From NCBI GenBank assembly GCA_037349315.1, contig JBAIAC010000609.1:1-64000 (forward strand): 64,000 nt of DNA. Reading direction: 5' to 3'. Positions 12,800 to 25,555 of this stretch are shown here, one piece after another; within the stretch, counting starts at the first letter, position 1; every line of letters begins with the position of its first letter. The notes beneath the pieces are model-generated. The model saw only the letters and a program-made list of their open reading frames with translations. It made no database searches and was not told where the DNA came from. Source of the DNA: Chelydra serpentina (Eukaryota > Chordata > Testudines > Chelydridae). The translations under genes were made by a program, and so were the position numbers.

Positions 12800-15700
12800 T
12801 TTTCATAACTTCATAGCTGCCTGAGGCTCCAGGCTGGCAGCTGCTCTGGATTGCCAGGCTCCTGAAGATCCATTGGGCTGCGTCTGCTCCTTCATCCCAC
12901 CCAGGTCCCTCCCTGAGGACATCCCTGGATCCTTGTCCTGGTGGATTGCCACAAGCTCATCCCATCTTCTCCATGGCAGATCCCCAGGGAGCGGCCCCTT
13001 GGCCTGCAGTGCCTGCGCTCCTCCCGCTGCCTGCCAGGGTGACGAGCGGTCACCGCAGCTGAGCCCAGCAAGGCTGAGCAGACAGCGGCGGGGGAATGCC
13101 AGACACCCTGGCTACTTCTGGACGGGGGCGGTGGCTGAGGCAGAGCCCCGGGCAACACTAGCCCCAACACAGCATCCGGCAGTGCCCAAAATTCCTCTCA
13201 TGTTGGGGGTCTCTGGACGCCTCCCAGCCATCCACACGGCCTCCACAAGGGTCTCCTCGGTCCTCCGGGGGCCAGCAGCCTGCCTCCCTCCTGCCTGGGA
13301 CATGCCCACCGCCCTGTGATCAGCAGTGCTCTGGGGGAGCCAGCAACAGGCCGCTGGCTGTGGCGAGTGGCTGGAGCCCACCTCTCCCCCTGCCTAGAGC
13401 CCAACGCAGGACACCCCACAACACAGCTCTCTGCCCAGTGCCAGGCATCAGGCAAGGAGCAGGGCCGGGAAGGAAACACCACTGGGACACAATACCGCCC
13501 GGCTACAGACCGATGGTGCCACAGCGCCTGCCCAGGGTTACTGCGTCTGCAGCTCACTGGATGGGCTCAGAGATGGGCGGGGAGCCATTCGAGCGTGCCG
13601 GAGCAGGGACTGCTCAGCGTGGCTGCATACAGACGGGCCAGCGAAGGTGGATTGCGGGCTCCCGTTTGCCTTCTCACAACACAAGAACGAGGGGACCCTG
13701 CAAGACTGAAAGGCAGCACATTGAAAACGGATCCCACAGCACCCAATTAACCTGTGGAACTCACTGGCACAGGCCCCGACTAGCCAGGTGCTTACGTGGT
13801 CCCTATCCCACGCTCAGCGGGAACGGACGGACAGGCTGGCAGGCCCGACGCAGGGCACTGGAGCCTGCCAGGAAGACGTGGGTCCCAAGCAGGGGCTGGG
13901 AGTTCCACCCGGCTGCACTAGCAGCAGCCACCCCTGGCCCCCCACGTGCCCCCAGCTCCACCAGCCTTGGGGGGGCAGAGCCCCAGGTGGCAGGTGCTTT
14001 GCCTCAGTGCCAGCCTGGCCCGGACTCAAGGCTCTGCCCACTCTCGGCAGGCGCCAGCGAGGAGAAAAGGAGGAATTCAGCTGTAACAGGCACTAATCCC
14101 CACGGCTGCTCTTCATCCAACACATTCCTCACGGGCTCTAATGTTCCACAGCTAAAGAGCCACCAGGAACCGGCCCAGGCAGGACGGGCCCCCAGCTCCC
14201 GGGACATAGCCTGGAAAAGCCCCTCCCGGATGGTCGCCCTCGAACACAGCAACCTGGGGAGGGAGGGAGGGACAGCCGGCCAACGGGTCCTGCCCCGTCC
14301 TCCCAGAGTCACAAAACCTGCCCCCAGACCTCAGATTTCACTCCCCGGTCCTGCCCCAGGAGAGCTGCGTTGATGAGCCGGCCACAGTGAGCTCACGCCC
14401 CCAAGCGGAGGGGCAGGACCCCTCAGTCCAATGCTGACCTGACGCTCCCCACTCCGAGGAGGCTACCAGCAGGCCGCAGCGTCAGCCCAGCCAGCAGGGA
14501 TTAGCACTGGCACCCAGCCGCCCAGGCATGGGTCAGGCCCCGCCGGGCCAGGCGCTGGACACATACAGAGCCACACGCCAGTGCCCGGCCCGAGGGAGCA
14601 GCCGGAAGTCCTGAGCAGAGAGGGGACAGCCTGCCCTGACCCCCACACCCTGCCACGGGACCTGGGGCAGACAGGGCACAGCGCAGGGCTGCGAGGAGTC
14701 CCAGGAGACATGCAGCCCTTTCCCCTCCACTGAGACGCACTAACGCAGCACCCTGAGACCCACACCCTTCCTGACATATGGGCACCTGCCAGCCCCCCTG
14801 CTTCTTGCCCCACCCCACTTCCCTACTCCCTGTCCCAGTGCCTCACCCCACAGGCACTTTCCACTCCCTATGCCCTCAATACCACATGGGAGAGGCCTTT
14901 GGCTCAGTCCTGCTTCCACAGCTGAGCCCGGGGCAGAGCTGGGGGAAATCCCGACCCAGCCCAGCCCAGCCCTCACCAGCACAGCGTGGGGCAAAGGCTC
15001 TGCCTGGCACTGAACCAGGGGAGCAACCGGCCCCTGCCCCACCTCTCTCCTCCCCAGCGGGAAGGCACTTTGCAAAGCACATCTATGGAAATCAGCCCCG
15101 GCAGCGCTCACCACAACACAGCCAGAGCCCACGTGCAGTCAGAAGACCCCCCGCCCCAGGACCAGCAGCAGGAAGGACCCCGGCAGCACCAGGAAAGGTG
15201 CAATACAAGGCAGCTGTCGGGGGAGCCCCAGAGGCAGGGCTGGGATCTGACGGGGCCGCGCTCGTTCTGCCAGCAAGGGGGCGAGGAACCCCATTCCCCA
15301 AGCTCAGCTGGGACAGAGAGTCAACGAGACAGACGGCAGCTAGATCCAGAGCCTTCCTGCGGCCAGAGCACCGGGGAACTCATCCTTGGCAGAGCGGCCC
15401 TGGCATGCCTGGACTCCGGCTCAGTGCCGAACGCTGGGAGACGGCGCGGCAGGTCACCCCCACATCCACAGCCGGCTGCTCTGCTTACCCCAGCTAGCCG
15501 GGACTCCCTCCACGGGCAAAGTTCCGCTCTTCTTGTACCCGGCCGGGCTGGCTTCCTCCCGCTGTGCCCCGCACAGCTTGGCCCCTCTGCTCCCAAACTC
15601 AGGGGTCTCCTGAGCCCTGTCAGGCGATCGGAGGGCCCTGCCCATCCCAGCCCACACTGCCCCTCTGGCCTTTGGGTCTCTTGCTCTCTCTTGGGATGCC

Positions 15701-17727
15701 AGGCCCAGCAGGGCCCCTGCCTGCAAACCAACCCCTCCTGGCCAGTCGCAGCCAGGCCAGGGAGCTCTGTCTCCCCTCCCGTCTCCATGGTGAGAATAGA
15801 GGCGTCTCCAGCCACGGCAAGCCTGGCGCATTATCCCACCTGCTCAGCACCCCCTGCCGGCCCCTGGGAAGGGCCCCAGCAGCCTCCCCAGACTGTCCCG
15901 TGTCAGACAGGGATCTTCTAAACACCGCAACTCCAGCAGCACCATTCCAACATCCCTGCTCCTCCACAAAGCAACCGGCTCCTGGGGATAGAGCCTCCCC
16001 CGCTCCACAGCCAGCATGCCCAGGAGGGTGCGGGGGCCTGCAGAACAGCTGGCCTGAAGCACAGAGGGAGGCAGCGTAGGCTGGAGAGCACCTGGGCATG
16101 GAGCAGCCTTCCCAAGGTGCTGGCCAAGGTCCATGCCAGGCAGACGGCTAGCGGGTAAGTGGGGGCAGCTGGCACTGCCCTGTCTCTGGACCCACTAGCT
16201 ACGAGGGGCTGGGCGGTTTGGCCCTTCGGCAGTGAGACAACCTCTGAGGGCCTGCGGGAGGGAGGCTGTGGGAGCCCTAGGGCAGGTGACAGAGGGTTTC
16301 TGATCACCCCCTTGCCAGGCCTCGTGCCCAGCCTGTCACCACCTCCCTGTCCACTCTCGGCTGGCCCCAGGGCCAGGGGAGGTACCACATCAGTCGGCAG
16401 GAGAAACCCGCCCAGTGAGCGACATAGTCGGGACCCTCCCCAGCCCCTCCACCCCCAGCACAGGCACCCCCGAGCCCAGCTCCGAGACCCCTGGACTCTG
16501 CGCTGCTGGTGGGCACCATCCCCCCGCCAGACAGCGGCTGAGCCCCAAAGGATGCCAGCCTGGAGGGGGTGCCCACGCTGCCCATGGGGGCTGCCCGCCC
16601 CAGCACATGCAGTTTGGCTCCAGATGGAGCATGGCAAGCCGGGAGCTGTAGTTCCCACGTGCCTGGCCACAGGGCCCAGCTGGACCACATCTGGCCCCAG
16701 GCTCCTGCTCTGACCAGAGTAACGGGCCTCAACCAGCCTCCCTCCCCCAGGGAGTCGGGCGATAGCTCCCTGCTACACGCCCCCTCTCCACCTCGCCCTA
16801 TGACCCCCCTGGACACGGCGCACCCCTCTGCTGAGTAAGACTGGGGTCCTGGTGCGAGGGAGTCTAAGTTCTGGCTGCGCAGCCTGGCTCCGGTGCCCCG
16901 GCTCCGCTGGCACGCACAGAGCTCAGCAAATCGCACGGACAGCAGCCGCAGCACAGCTCACGGTGCCCTCCTCTTCCCCCACAACAGGAGAGGCACCGAG
17001 CCCCCCAGGACACGGGAGCGCCTGCACCCCACTCACCCCACAGCATAGCCTCCCGCGCAGGGATCCCAGGCACCCAGCCTCACAGGCTTCACTTCTCAGC
17101 AAGTTGCTTCTTGCTTAATGCAGAGGCTGCCGGGGCGTCTGCCCACCTCCGAGGAGCAGGCGACACAGCTGGGCAGCCGGGGGCCCCTCAGCCAGGAGTG
17201 GGAGGTGCCATCCCACCCCCTCCGGCCGTGTGTGGGCAGAGCTCAGCTCTGCCCTGCCAGGCCAGCCCAGTGCCAGAGCTGGACCTGGGTGCAAAGCGCA
17301 AGCTGCTCCGTCCTGTCCCAGAGAGCGCTGCCCAGCAGGCTCCGAGCCGGGACTCCTGCCTCACGCTGGAGGCTTTTATACTTGTGTGAAAGGAGAAAGC
17401 AGCCGCGGCAAGACCTTGTTTCAGCAAGTCTAACAGGCGCGTTTCCCAAACAAGGCTGCCAGTGCCAAGTCTCTGTAACTGTTCCTCCGCGCGCTGCAGC
17501 GAGCTCCCGCTGGGCACAGCCGGCCTGCGGCTGGGCAGGGAGCCTGGCTTGCAGCACAAAGGAGGCCAATGTCCCGCACTGGCTCCAGAGCCGGGGTGGG
17601 AGAGAGGAGGAAAAGGAGCAGCAGAGGAGTGAATGTAACCACTTCACTCGGGTCCGAGTGGGAGGCGCTCGGCTACCCCGGCCAGGAGGCCACACGAGTC
17701 AGGGCAATGGGGCGAGCTTGGGGAAGG
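12800..17727. other. GC-rich stretch without recognised gene
   Basis: About 4.9 kb of GC-rich, largely unique sequence. Many overlapping open frames exist on both strands, as expected from low stop-codon density, but none carries a domain I recognise or consistent splice sites. A ZNF143-like motif is listed separately. It may be intergenic, or intronic to a leftward gene. Confidence 0.5.
16635..16660 (-). promoter_or_regulatory. ZNF143/STAF-like motif next to CACGTG
   Basis: On the - strand the sequence reads ACTACAGCTCCCGGC, close to the SBS-type ZNF143 element (ACTACAATTCCCAGCATGC), and is immediately preceded by a CACGTG E-box. This pairing is common near vertebrate promoters, but no transcript start or exon can be assigned here. 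Confidence 0.35.
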
Positions 17728-18440
17728 GATGGACGTCTGGCCCGAGAGCACACGGCGCTGGCAGGCGGGAGGAGAGACCGGATCTGGCCCCACAGGGGAG
17801 CTGGGGATCCGGCCCGAGAGCACACAGCGCTGGCAGGCGGGAGGAGAGACCGGATCTGGCCCCACAGGGGGGCTGGGGATCCGGCCCGAGAGCACACGGC
17901 GCTGGCAGGCGGGAGGAGAGCCCGGATCTGGCCCTGCAGAGGGGCTGGAGGTCCGGCCCGAGAGCACACGGCGCTGACAGGCAGGAGGAGAGGCCAGATC
18001 TGGTCCCGCAGAGGGGCTGGGGGTCTGGCCCGAGAGCACACGGCGCTGGCAGGCGGGAGGAGAGGCCGGATCCAGCCCCACTGGGGGTCCGGCCCGAGAG
18101 CACACGGCGCTGGCAGGCAGGAGGAAAGGCCAGATCTGGAACCACAGTGGGGCTGGGGGACTGGCCCGAGAGCACCCAGCGCTGGCAGGCAGGAGGAGAG
18201 GCCGAATCTGGAACCACAGGGGGCTGGGGGGCTGGCCCGAGAGCACACGGCGCTGGCAGGCGGGTGGAGAGGCCTGATCTGGCCCCACAGGGGGGCTGGG
18301 GATCCCCCCCGAGAGCACACAGCGCTGGCAGGCCAGAGGAGAGGCCGGATCTGGTCCCACAGGGGGGCTAGGGATCCCCCCCGAGAGCACCCGGCCCTGG
18401 CAGGCCAGAGGAGAGGCCGGATCTGGCCCCGCAGGAATTC
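17728..18440. repeat. About 72-bp minisatellite, about 10 copies
   Basis: The unit contains GGCCCGAGAGCACACGGCGC, GGCAGGCGGGAGGAGAG and CCGGATCTGG CCCCACAGG in order. It repeats about every 72 bp, with slippage to shorter units near 18080. Because 72 is a multiple of three, proline- or arginine-rich open frames of more than 240 codons appear on both strands. They are periodic and not genes. Confidence 0.9.
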
Positions 18441-21400
18441 CACAGGAGCCGAGCGGAGAAGCTGGGGAATCTCACCAGTAGCAGATTGCTCCTCGGAGAA
18501 TGTTCACTGGCCAAAAGAGCGCTGGAGCAGGACTCCAGACTGGGCCACCCTGCCTTCCATCTCCCCTGCCACAGGGCCCTTGCCAGAGCAGATCCCACTG
18601 CCCAGACACTCTGCCCCACGGGCAGTGGAGAAAAGACAGCCCCTCCCTCCTGGTGCTCTCAGCCAGCCGAAGGGAAAGGCAGCAGTGGAGCACATGCCAT
18701 GCTGGGGAGGGGCCCCTGCTCGCCCGCCAGGAGAGCTGTGCAGGAACCCGCGTGATGCCACAGGAGTCCCCCCGCTGGCCTGGTCAGTAGCTGATACAAA
18801 ATCCTGCAGCAGTGAGTGGCACAGGTAGCTGGAATCACAGGCAGGTCTGAGTCTCCAAGCTTGGGCTTTTTCAGTTCACTTCCCTGCACCGACAAAGCGC
18901 TGGGCCTTCCCGCCTGCCAAGGTAGCACCGCATCCGTTCAGCGCGTAGCTAAGCTCCCCTGGAGCAGCGCAGAGTCCCACGGCCCTGGCTGGTGAGGAGA
19001 CTGCAGCCCGTCCGGGCACACAAGGACCAAGCCCCGGTTACACACGTGCCTGTCACCTGCCGGATGGACTCGGCCGCGTTGCCTGGCTAAGTGCCAAGCT
19101 GCCGGCCCCGGGAAACTCCGACGAGTACAGAGCATGCAGCTGAGCTGGTGAGCTGCCACCAGGAGCTTGTCGCACCCAGCCTCCACTCACTACACTTGTG
19201 GCCCCAGAACAGCAGGTCCCGGCCTCGATCCGTATCCTCCTGGTTATCTGAAAGGGTCCACAGCTCGGCTCTGTCCAGCGCACGGGCAGGGGCCAGTCCC
19301 GGCTTGGAGCGAACCCCACCGGACCCACAGAACAACCTAGAGCGCCCCGCCTTCCGCTCCCCATGCCGGGCGTACTCCTCCAAGCTGCCGTCTCTCCTAC
19401 GCAGAGAGCACAGGGTATGAACAGCCTCCCCGCACACCCAGACTTACAGGAGGGGGGGGCCTGTGCCAGGAACCTGGAGGTCCTGGTGCACAGGCAGCCG
19501 CCCGCAAGCCCCCAGTGCGACCCTGTAGCCTTCCCGAGATTGCCTGCGAGAGCGTGACAGATTTAGCGTAACAACAAGTTCGGGGGGATGATCCCAGGCC
19601 GTAAGGAGCTCCCCGGGGAGCCAAGGTTTGATGGGGGCTCTTCCCTCGAGCAGACCTGGCCAGCTCCAGCGGCTGGACACAGCTGGCCAGAACCAGGGTG
19701 GAGAGAGGGCGAGCATTTCTAACGGGGAGGGAAGGGCTGCAGCCAAGCCTCCATTGCTGGCAATGTTTAAATCCCGCTTGGCTGGTTTTCTAAAAGCTCT
19801 GCTCTAATTCAGCCGGGAATTAACGCAGGGCAGCCTTGGGGCCGAGGTCAGACTACAGGATCACAGGCCCCAGAACCGCCAGTCCCCTCGGGGAGGGGGA
19901 GAGACAGGGACAAGCCACCCATGGCAGACACTGGGCACAGCGTTTGCTCAGATACTCCGGGGCGGAGAGCTGCGTACAGGTGTGAACAGCTCGGAGCGGA
20001 GAAAGCGAGGCAGCCTTCCAGCCTGAACCACCCGCTCAGGAACCTCACAAAATGCCTCCCCACGAAGGGCGCACAAGGAAGGCCCCGGGGGGGGAGGGGG
20101 GCTGCTGTATTTTCTGTATCCACCAGCCCAGAGCTCCTGGGCACAAGGCGCTCGCTGCCCCCGCCTGGCACTGCTGCACTGGTGCCGTTTGCTCTATGCC
20201 CAGAGGACTTTGCCACCCCGAGGCTGGAAGCCCCCGAGGAGCTGAGCGCTGAGCACTGGGCCCCGGAGAGCCGGCACGAGCAGTAGCACCGCTCCGCTCC
20301 TCTCCTCGCGGCGGGAAGGGCTGCCCGGCCCAGCGCTGGGGGCCCCTCCTCCCCTCTTATCCAGTCTCCTGGTCACTCGCCCAAACGCCAGGGACTCCAG
20401 AGCTCACAAGCCCCATCCCATGCTCAGTCAGCCCCCCTGACACGGCCCCTACGCCCCCTGGCCAGCTCCCACCCATCTCCCAGGAGCTCTGGGATCCAGG
20501 GACCAGAACCAAGTGCAGCGTCTCCGGGAGTTTCTCCAGAGCCTCCCAGAGGGGCTGTTCCCTCCCAGCAGAGTCTCTGTGTGCACGGGGCTCCAGCCAC
20601 TCCCGCTCGCTAAGGCAGCCAGCGGGCAGGCAGGGACTCCCCACTCCTACTCATGCCTTCACCTTCCCCTGGGAATCGTCACCACAAGACTCGCTTCCTC
20701 CCCACCCAAACTGTCCGGCCGAGGGGCCTCCTGGCGAACCCAGCAAGAGCCTGCAGGCCCCCGAAGTGGAGGAGAGTCCCCCTGCAGCCCATGCCAGCGG
20801 GAGGGGGTCCTTGCGGAGACCCCCAGGACGCCCCACCCCTTCAGGTAGCTGCAGCAAAGGCACAGGCAGCTGCTCCCTGCGTCTGGGGGGCTCTAGCCGC
20901 TACCCCTCATGGCTAGAGGGTCCCCAGCCCAGCAGGGAAGGACTCGGAAGGTTATTCACGCACCCAGCAGGCCTGGGAGGGCAGAAGGCAGGGCGGAGCA
21001 GCCTAGCTGGGACCCTCCTCTACAGAACAAGGCAGCTCAGCTGGGAATGGCGATAGTGCTAGGCAGGGCCCCGACAGGTGGGACTCACCAGCCCCACAGC
21101 GCACTGTCTGCACCGCAGCGCAGGCACACACGGGCCAGCGCCCATCTGCCTAGCTCAGGGCCAAGAGCAGCGACAGCCGCAGACCCAAGGACAGGCCGGG
21201 CAGAGCCTGGGCTGCAGTTCCACTCCCCGGGGGACCTGAGCTAAGCTGGGTGGGCTCCGTCTGCACCCTCCCCCACTGGACTGCAGCCTGGACAGAGCAG
21301 AGACGGGCGCCCCTCCGACCGCTGGGAGCCGAGCGAGCCATCCAAGCATCCTGACGCAGGGGGTTTGCCACCCCGCTTCCCCGTGGCACCTGCCCGGGCA

Positions 21401-21879
21401 GAACCCGCGACAGAAGGAAATGGACTGCGGTGCCACCCCGAGGGCCCTCCGGCAGGGAGGAGACTGACAAGGGCCAGCCAGGGAGGATCATTAGGGCAAT
21501 GAAATCCCTCTGCCTTTGGCAGCCTGCTTGAAGCACTCCAGTGACCCCGAAAAGCCTGAAAGGGGGCTGGGCGCCCGGCGGGGCTAATTGCTCTAACAGG
21601 CAGGGACGCACTGAGCGTGCTCAGCACAGACCCCCGCAGCAGCCGAGGGAGGCTCAGACAGGCTGTACCGTGGGGGCACCAAGGCCAGGTCCTTCCCCCT
21701 CCCAGCCCGGCCTTCCTGGCTGCCACACAAAGCGACCCAGCGCCACGGGAGCCGTCCTAATGAGAGCCCGAACTGCGGGAGGAGCAAATCCCAGCCTGGA
21801 GCAGCCCCAGCCCCACACAGCCAACGCCTGTCCCCAGCAGCCTACAGCACTCACCCCCACGGAGCTACGGGAGCCCTTG
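18441..21879. other. GC-rich stretch without recognised gene
   Basis: Largely unique GC-rich DNA with only low-complexity open frames. A - strand block near 19360-19440 is preceded by an acceptor-like TGCGTAG, but no product could be recognised and I do not call a gene. Confidence 0.45.
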
Positions 21880-22735
21880 CCCCTACGCCCTCCCAGCACT
21901 GCCGGCGCCCCAGCCCCACTGCTACCCCCATCCCCCTGCCACGCCCCACACACTGCCAGCGTTTCAGGAGCCCTCGCCCCTTCGCCCTCCCAGCACTGCC
22001 GGCGCCCCAGCCCCACTGCTACCCCCATCCCCCTGCCACCCCCCACACACTGCCAGCGCTTCGGGAGCCCTCACCCCCACGCCCTCCCAGCACTGCCGGC
22101 CCCACTGCTACCCCCATCCCCCTGCCACGCCCCACACACTGCCAGCGCTTCGGGAGCCCTCACCCCTTCGCCCTCCCAGCACTGCCGGCCCCACTGCTAC
22201 CCCCATCCCCCTGCCACCCCCCACACACTGCCAGCGCTTCGGGAGCCCTCACCCCTACGCCCTCCCAGCACTGCCGGCCCCACTGCTACCCCCATCCCCC
22301 TGCCACCCCCCACACACTGCCAGCGCTTCGGGAGCCCTCACCCCTACGCCCTCCCAGCACTGCCGGCCCCACTGCCACCCCCCACACACTGCCAGCGCTT
22401 CGGGAGCCCTCGCCCCTTCGCCCTCCCAGCACTGCCGGCGCCCCAGCCCCACTGCTACCCCCATCCCCCTGCCACGCCCCACACACTGCCGCGTTTCAGG
22501 AGCCCTCGCCCCTACGCCCTCCCAGCACTGCCGGCGCCCCAGCCCCACTGCTACCCCCATCACCCTGCCACCCCCCACACACTGCCAGCGTTTCAGGAGC
22601 CCTCACCCCCACGCCCTCCCAGCACTGCCGGCCCCACTGCTACCCCCATCACCCTGCCACGCCCCACACACTGCCAGCGCTTCGGGAGCCCTCACCCCTA
22701 CGCCCTCCCAGCACTGCCGGCGCCCCAGGACCCTG
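21880..22735. repeat. Minisatellite of 60-95 bp units, about 10 copies
   Basis: Each unit contains GCCCTCCCAGCACTGCCGG, then CCCCACTGCTACCCCCATC, then CCCCACACACTGCCAGCG and TTTCAGGAGCCCTC or CTTCGGGAGCCCTC. Some units carry an extra GCGCCCCAG and others lack the middle block, so length varies. The 528-codon open frame running through it is an artefact of the repeat. Confidence 0.9.
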
Positions 22736-24620
22736 GCCCGGGTGCTACCTCCATCCCCCCACACACACTGCTGGCACCACCCCTGCCCATCAGCGCCGCC
22801 AATACCCCCGCCACACGGCCAGCGCCTCAGCCCAGCAAGCAGGGCTGCAGAGAACACGCTCATCTTCTTCCACCCAGCGGTGACACCCTGGGCCCCGCAG
22901 ACAGACGCAGCGGCAGGACACCAGCTCTGGGCCGGCGGCACAGGCAGCAGAGGGAGAGGAATCAACAAGGGAGAGGAATCGGGCTGGACAAGTGCCCCGT
23001 ACATCACTCAACCACTCCCAGCATTACGCAGCCACGCGGCGCCACCCTCACCCAGTGCAGAACACAGCACAGAGCTGGGGAGAAGAGCCCAGGGCTGGAA
23101 GAGCAGGGCACTGCGAGTCAGGAGTGAGGAGCACTGCAGTTGGATGGAGGAGGCCTAGGCTGGAAGAGCAGGAGGCTGGAAGGGTGGGAGTGGGACACTG
23201 ACAGAGCTGAGGAGATACCTGGCTCGGAGGTACACCTTGCAGCCCCGAACCATCCCCTCCCCGTCCATGGCTGTCAGCCTGCCATGGGAGGTCTCTGAAG
23301 CAGAGAACAGCTGCAGTACCCAGGAGGGTCTACCCAACATCATCGTCCTATGTCAAGCCACATGTCTGGGGTTTCCCGCGCACTCCCTGAGCCCCAGCAA
23401 GGGAGCCACCTCCACCTGGGCGCGGCGTCTGGACAGACTCACCTGCACAGTGACTTCCAGCTCCGCTGGAGCTCAGGACAGGCAGCGCAGAGAAGGGACT
23501 GATCTGCCCAGCACCATTCCACCAGTCACTGAAATACAGAAAGGACAGTAAGGGGTTAACAGCAGTGCTCCTTGCCCCGGGGGATACCCGTCCCCACTTC
23601 ACTGCCTCCCCCAGTCCCCCTTCTCCCCAGGGGGCACCAATCTCAAGCACAGGAACGCCGACCGGAATAAAGTGGCTCCGGTCACAATTGTATGGTACCA
23701 TCACTCCCCAAAGCATGCTGGGAGAAGACTTGCAGACCCAGGGTGGATCAGGGCATTAGACACAGATTCGATATCCTCACGGGGACACTGACTCCAATCT
23801 AGCCAGGGCATGGGGAACAGCTGGCTCAGGGGGCAGGGAATGGGGACACGGGGCTTTCCCCTCTAGGGGACACTGGCTCTAGTCCTGCTCAAGGCAGCTT
23901 GTCCTTACACAGAGAATGTCATGTCTAAAGCACCAGTCCCAGGTTGATCCATTCCCAGCTTCCAGGCTTGATTGCTGAGGCTGATTATAGAAGTTCTCTG
24001 AAAGCCACTTGTTAGGGCTGCGACTGAAATAGGCTTCAAATCCCTGCTCCAGACGCCCCTTGACCCAAACGACCATCACTCACACTGGAAGGCCAGAAAG
24101 GACCCGTTTGCCCAGAGAACCTCAGCACGGCTGGTAAGGGAACGGCCACCCCCCGGCTTCCAGCATCCAACACAACACTGCTGTGCATGCTGGAGTGGGC
24201 CTGGCAGAGAATCGCCCAGGTATGAGGGGCTGGCGAAGGGCGCAAGGCAGGCTGATGTTCCTGGGGCAGCAGAGTTCAGGCTGTGCTGGTGGAAAGGGGG
24301 AGCCTCTGGCTAGGCCACGGGTAGATCCGCATTCATCTCCTTGCACTTGCAGGTACGAGTCAGGCACGCGTGTGTGCCGCAAACCGAACTGCTTCACACC
24401 TGCACTCCCGCACGTGCATTACACCTAGAGAGGCAGCTGGACAGCCTCAAAAAGCTCCCACTGGCGCAGAACACAGCAGCCTGTCTGCTCAGCAGCGTAG
24501 GGCTGGCTCCAATAACACTGCTCCACTCTGCGTCTTTTCCCCACTGAACAGAGACTAATTCAAAGTCTCCGCCCTGATTTGCAAAGGCCTCATGGGGCTG
24601 GCCCTAGCTCCAAGAGCCCT
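22736..24620. other. Unique stretch with one exon-like block
   Basis: About 1.9 kb of moderately GC-rich DNA without recognisable coding homology, apart from the exon-like block at 23443-23528 described separately. Confidence 0.45.
23443..23528 (-). other. Exon-like block, - strand (candidate internal exon)
   Basis: On the - strand an 86-nt block lies between a strong acceptor (CCTTTCTGTATTTCAG) and a strong donor (GCAG|GTGAGTCTG). One frame is open throughout (begins DWWNGAGQISPFSALP, with one base before it and one after). It joins in an open frame to the upstream block at 26559-26641. I do not recognise the peptide. It could be a 5' exon of a leftward gene whose promoter is the CpG island near 28 kb, or chance. 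Confidence 0.3.
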
Positions 24621-25555
24621 TGTGACAAAGTGGGAATTTTTTGTAATTTTTTCATGAAACCTGTGCGTGCCTCGGTTTCTCCTACACTTTGCATGGCTGC
24701 GGGGATGGGGGGGTGGGGGAGGATTACCACCTGGATGGAATGAAGAGTCATTAAGGAACTGGTTGAAACCACCCCAGATCACCAAGGGGTCAGCAAGACA
24801 ATGGAGCTGCAGTTACTCAAGCTGAGTCGAGATCCCAGCTGAAGAACAAAGGCCTGAGGTGTGTGTTGGCTTGTGAAGGAAGCTCTCTCAGCTGGGAACT
24901 GACTAAAGACAGAGCCTGAAAATGGGGTTCCCTGCAGCCTGGCTGGTGCGAGGGGCTAACCAGCGTGGACTCGGCTTTACCCTTCAGGTCTCTGTGCTGA
25001 CCTAAGGATGGCCGATGCCAGGCGACTCATAAACCCGGCTGCTTTGAGTGTCACTGTAAATGTGCGGAGGTGCAGCGGGTCCCTGCAGAGGGGGTGAGTC
25101 TCTGCCAGGAGTCTGGCTCAGTTGCTCTTGCTGGGCAGAGCTCACGGGGTGCAGCGGGGGGCTGGTGCCCCAGAGGTTCAGTTTCAGCAGGCAGTGAGGC
25201 TTGCCCTGGAGGCTGAGGGAGACCCCTGGGGCTCCGGCACACTGAATGGGTTCTTCCATCAGACTGTTGCGAAACGGGAGGTGTTGCCCCGATCCTGTGG
25301 GTATGACACTCCTCCCCTCCACAACCCCAAGCTCACACCACAGCTCAGTTCTGACAGAACAATTCAACTGTTGCCCAACTGGAGAAGACTCACAAGTGCA
25401 GGAGACAACTTGCTGGGAACTGGCCCTAGCCTCGGGAACTCTCTGCCACAAGGGAAGAGAGACCCGCAGCCACACCCCGTGGCTTTGACTCAGCTTCCTC
25501 TCGAGTCACGTTAAAGGCAAATAAACCTGGTACCCGCTGAAGCCATCTCTCTCTG
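24621..25555 (+). mobile_element. LTR-like turtle repeat
   Basis: Begins TGTGACAAAGTGGGAATTTT, followed by GTGCGTGCCTCGGTTTCTCC, the opening typical of an abundant turtle LTR family. An AATAAA lies near 25522. No internal coding region follows. A second, 5'-only fragment of the same family is at 55020-55125. The 3' boundary is approximate. Confidence 0.6.

Noticed and set aside
19087..19437. 116-codon - strand frame (MCGEAVHTLCSLRRRDG...)
   Set aside because: Considered as an exon or gag fragment; no family recognised and splice context is weak, so not called.
21541..23127. 528-codon + strand frame
   Set aside because: Most of it is the 60-95-bp minisatellite; no domain and no splice support.
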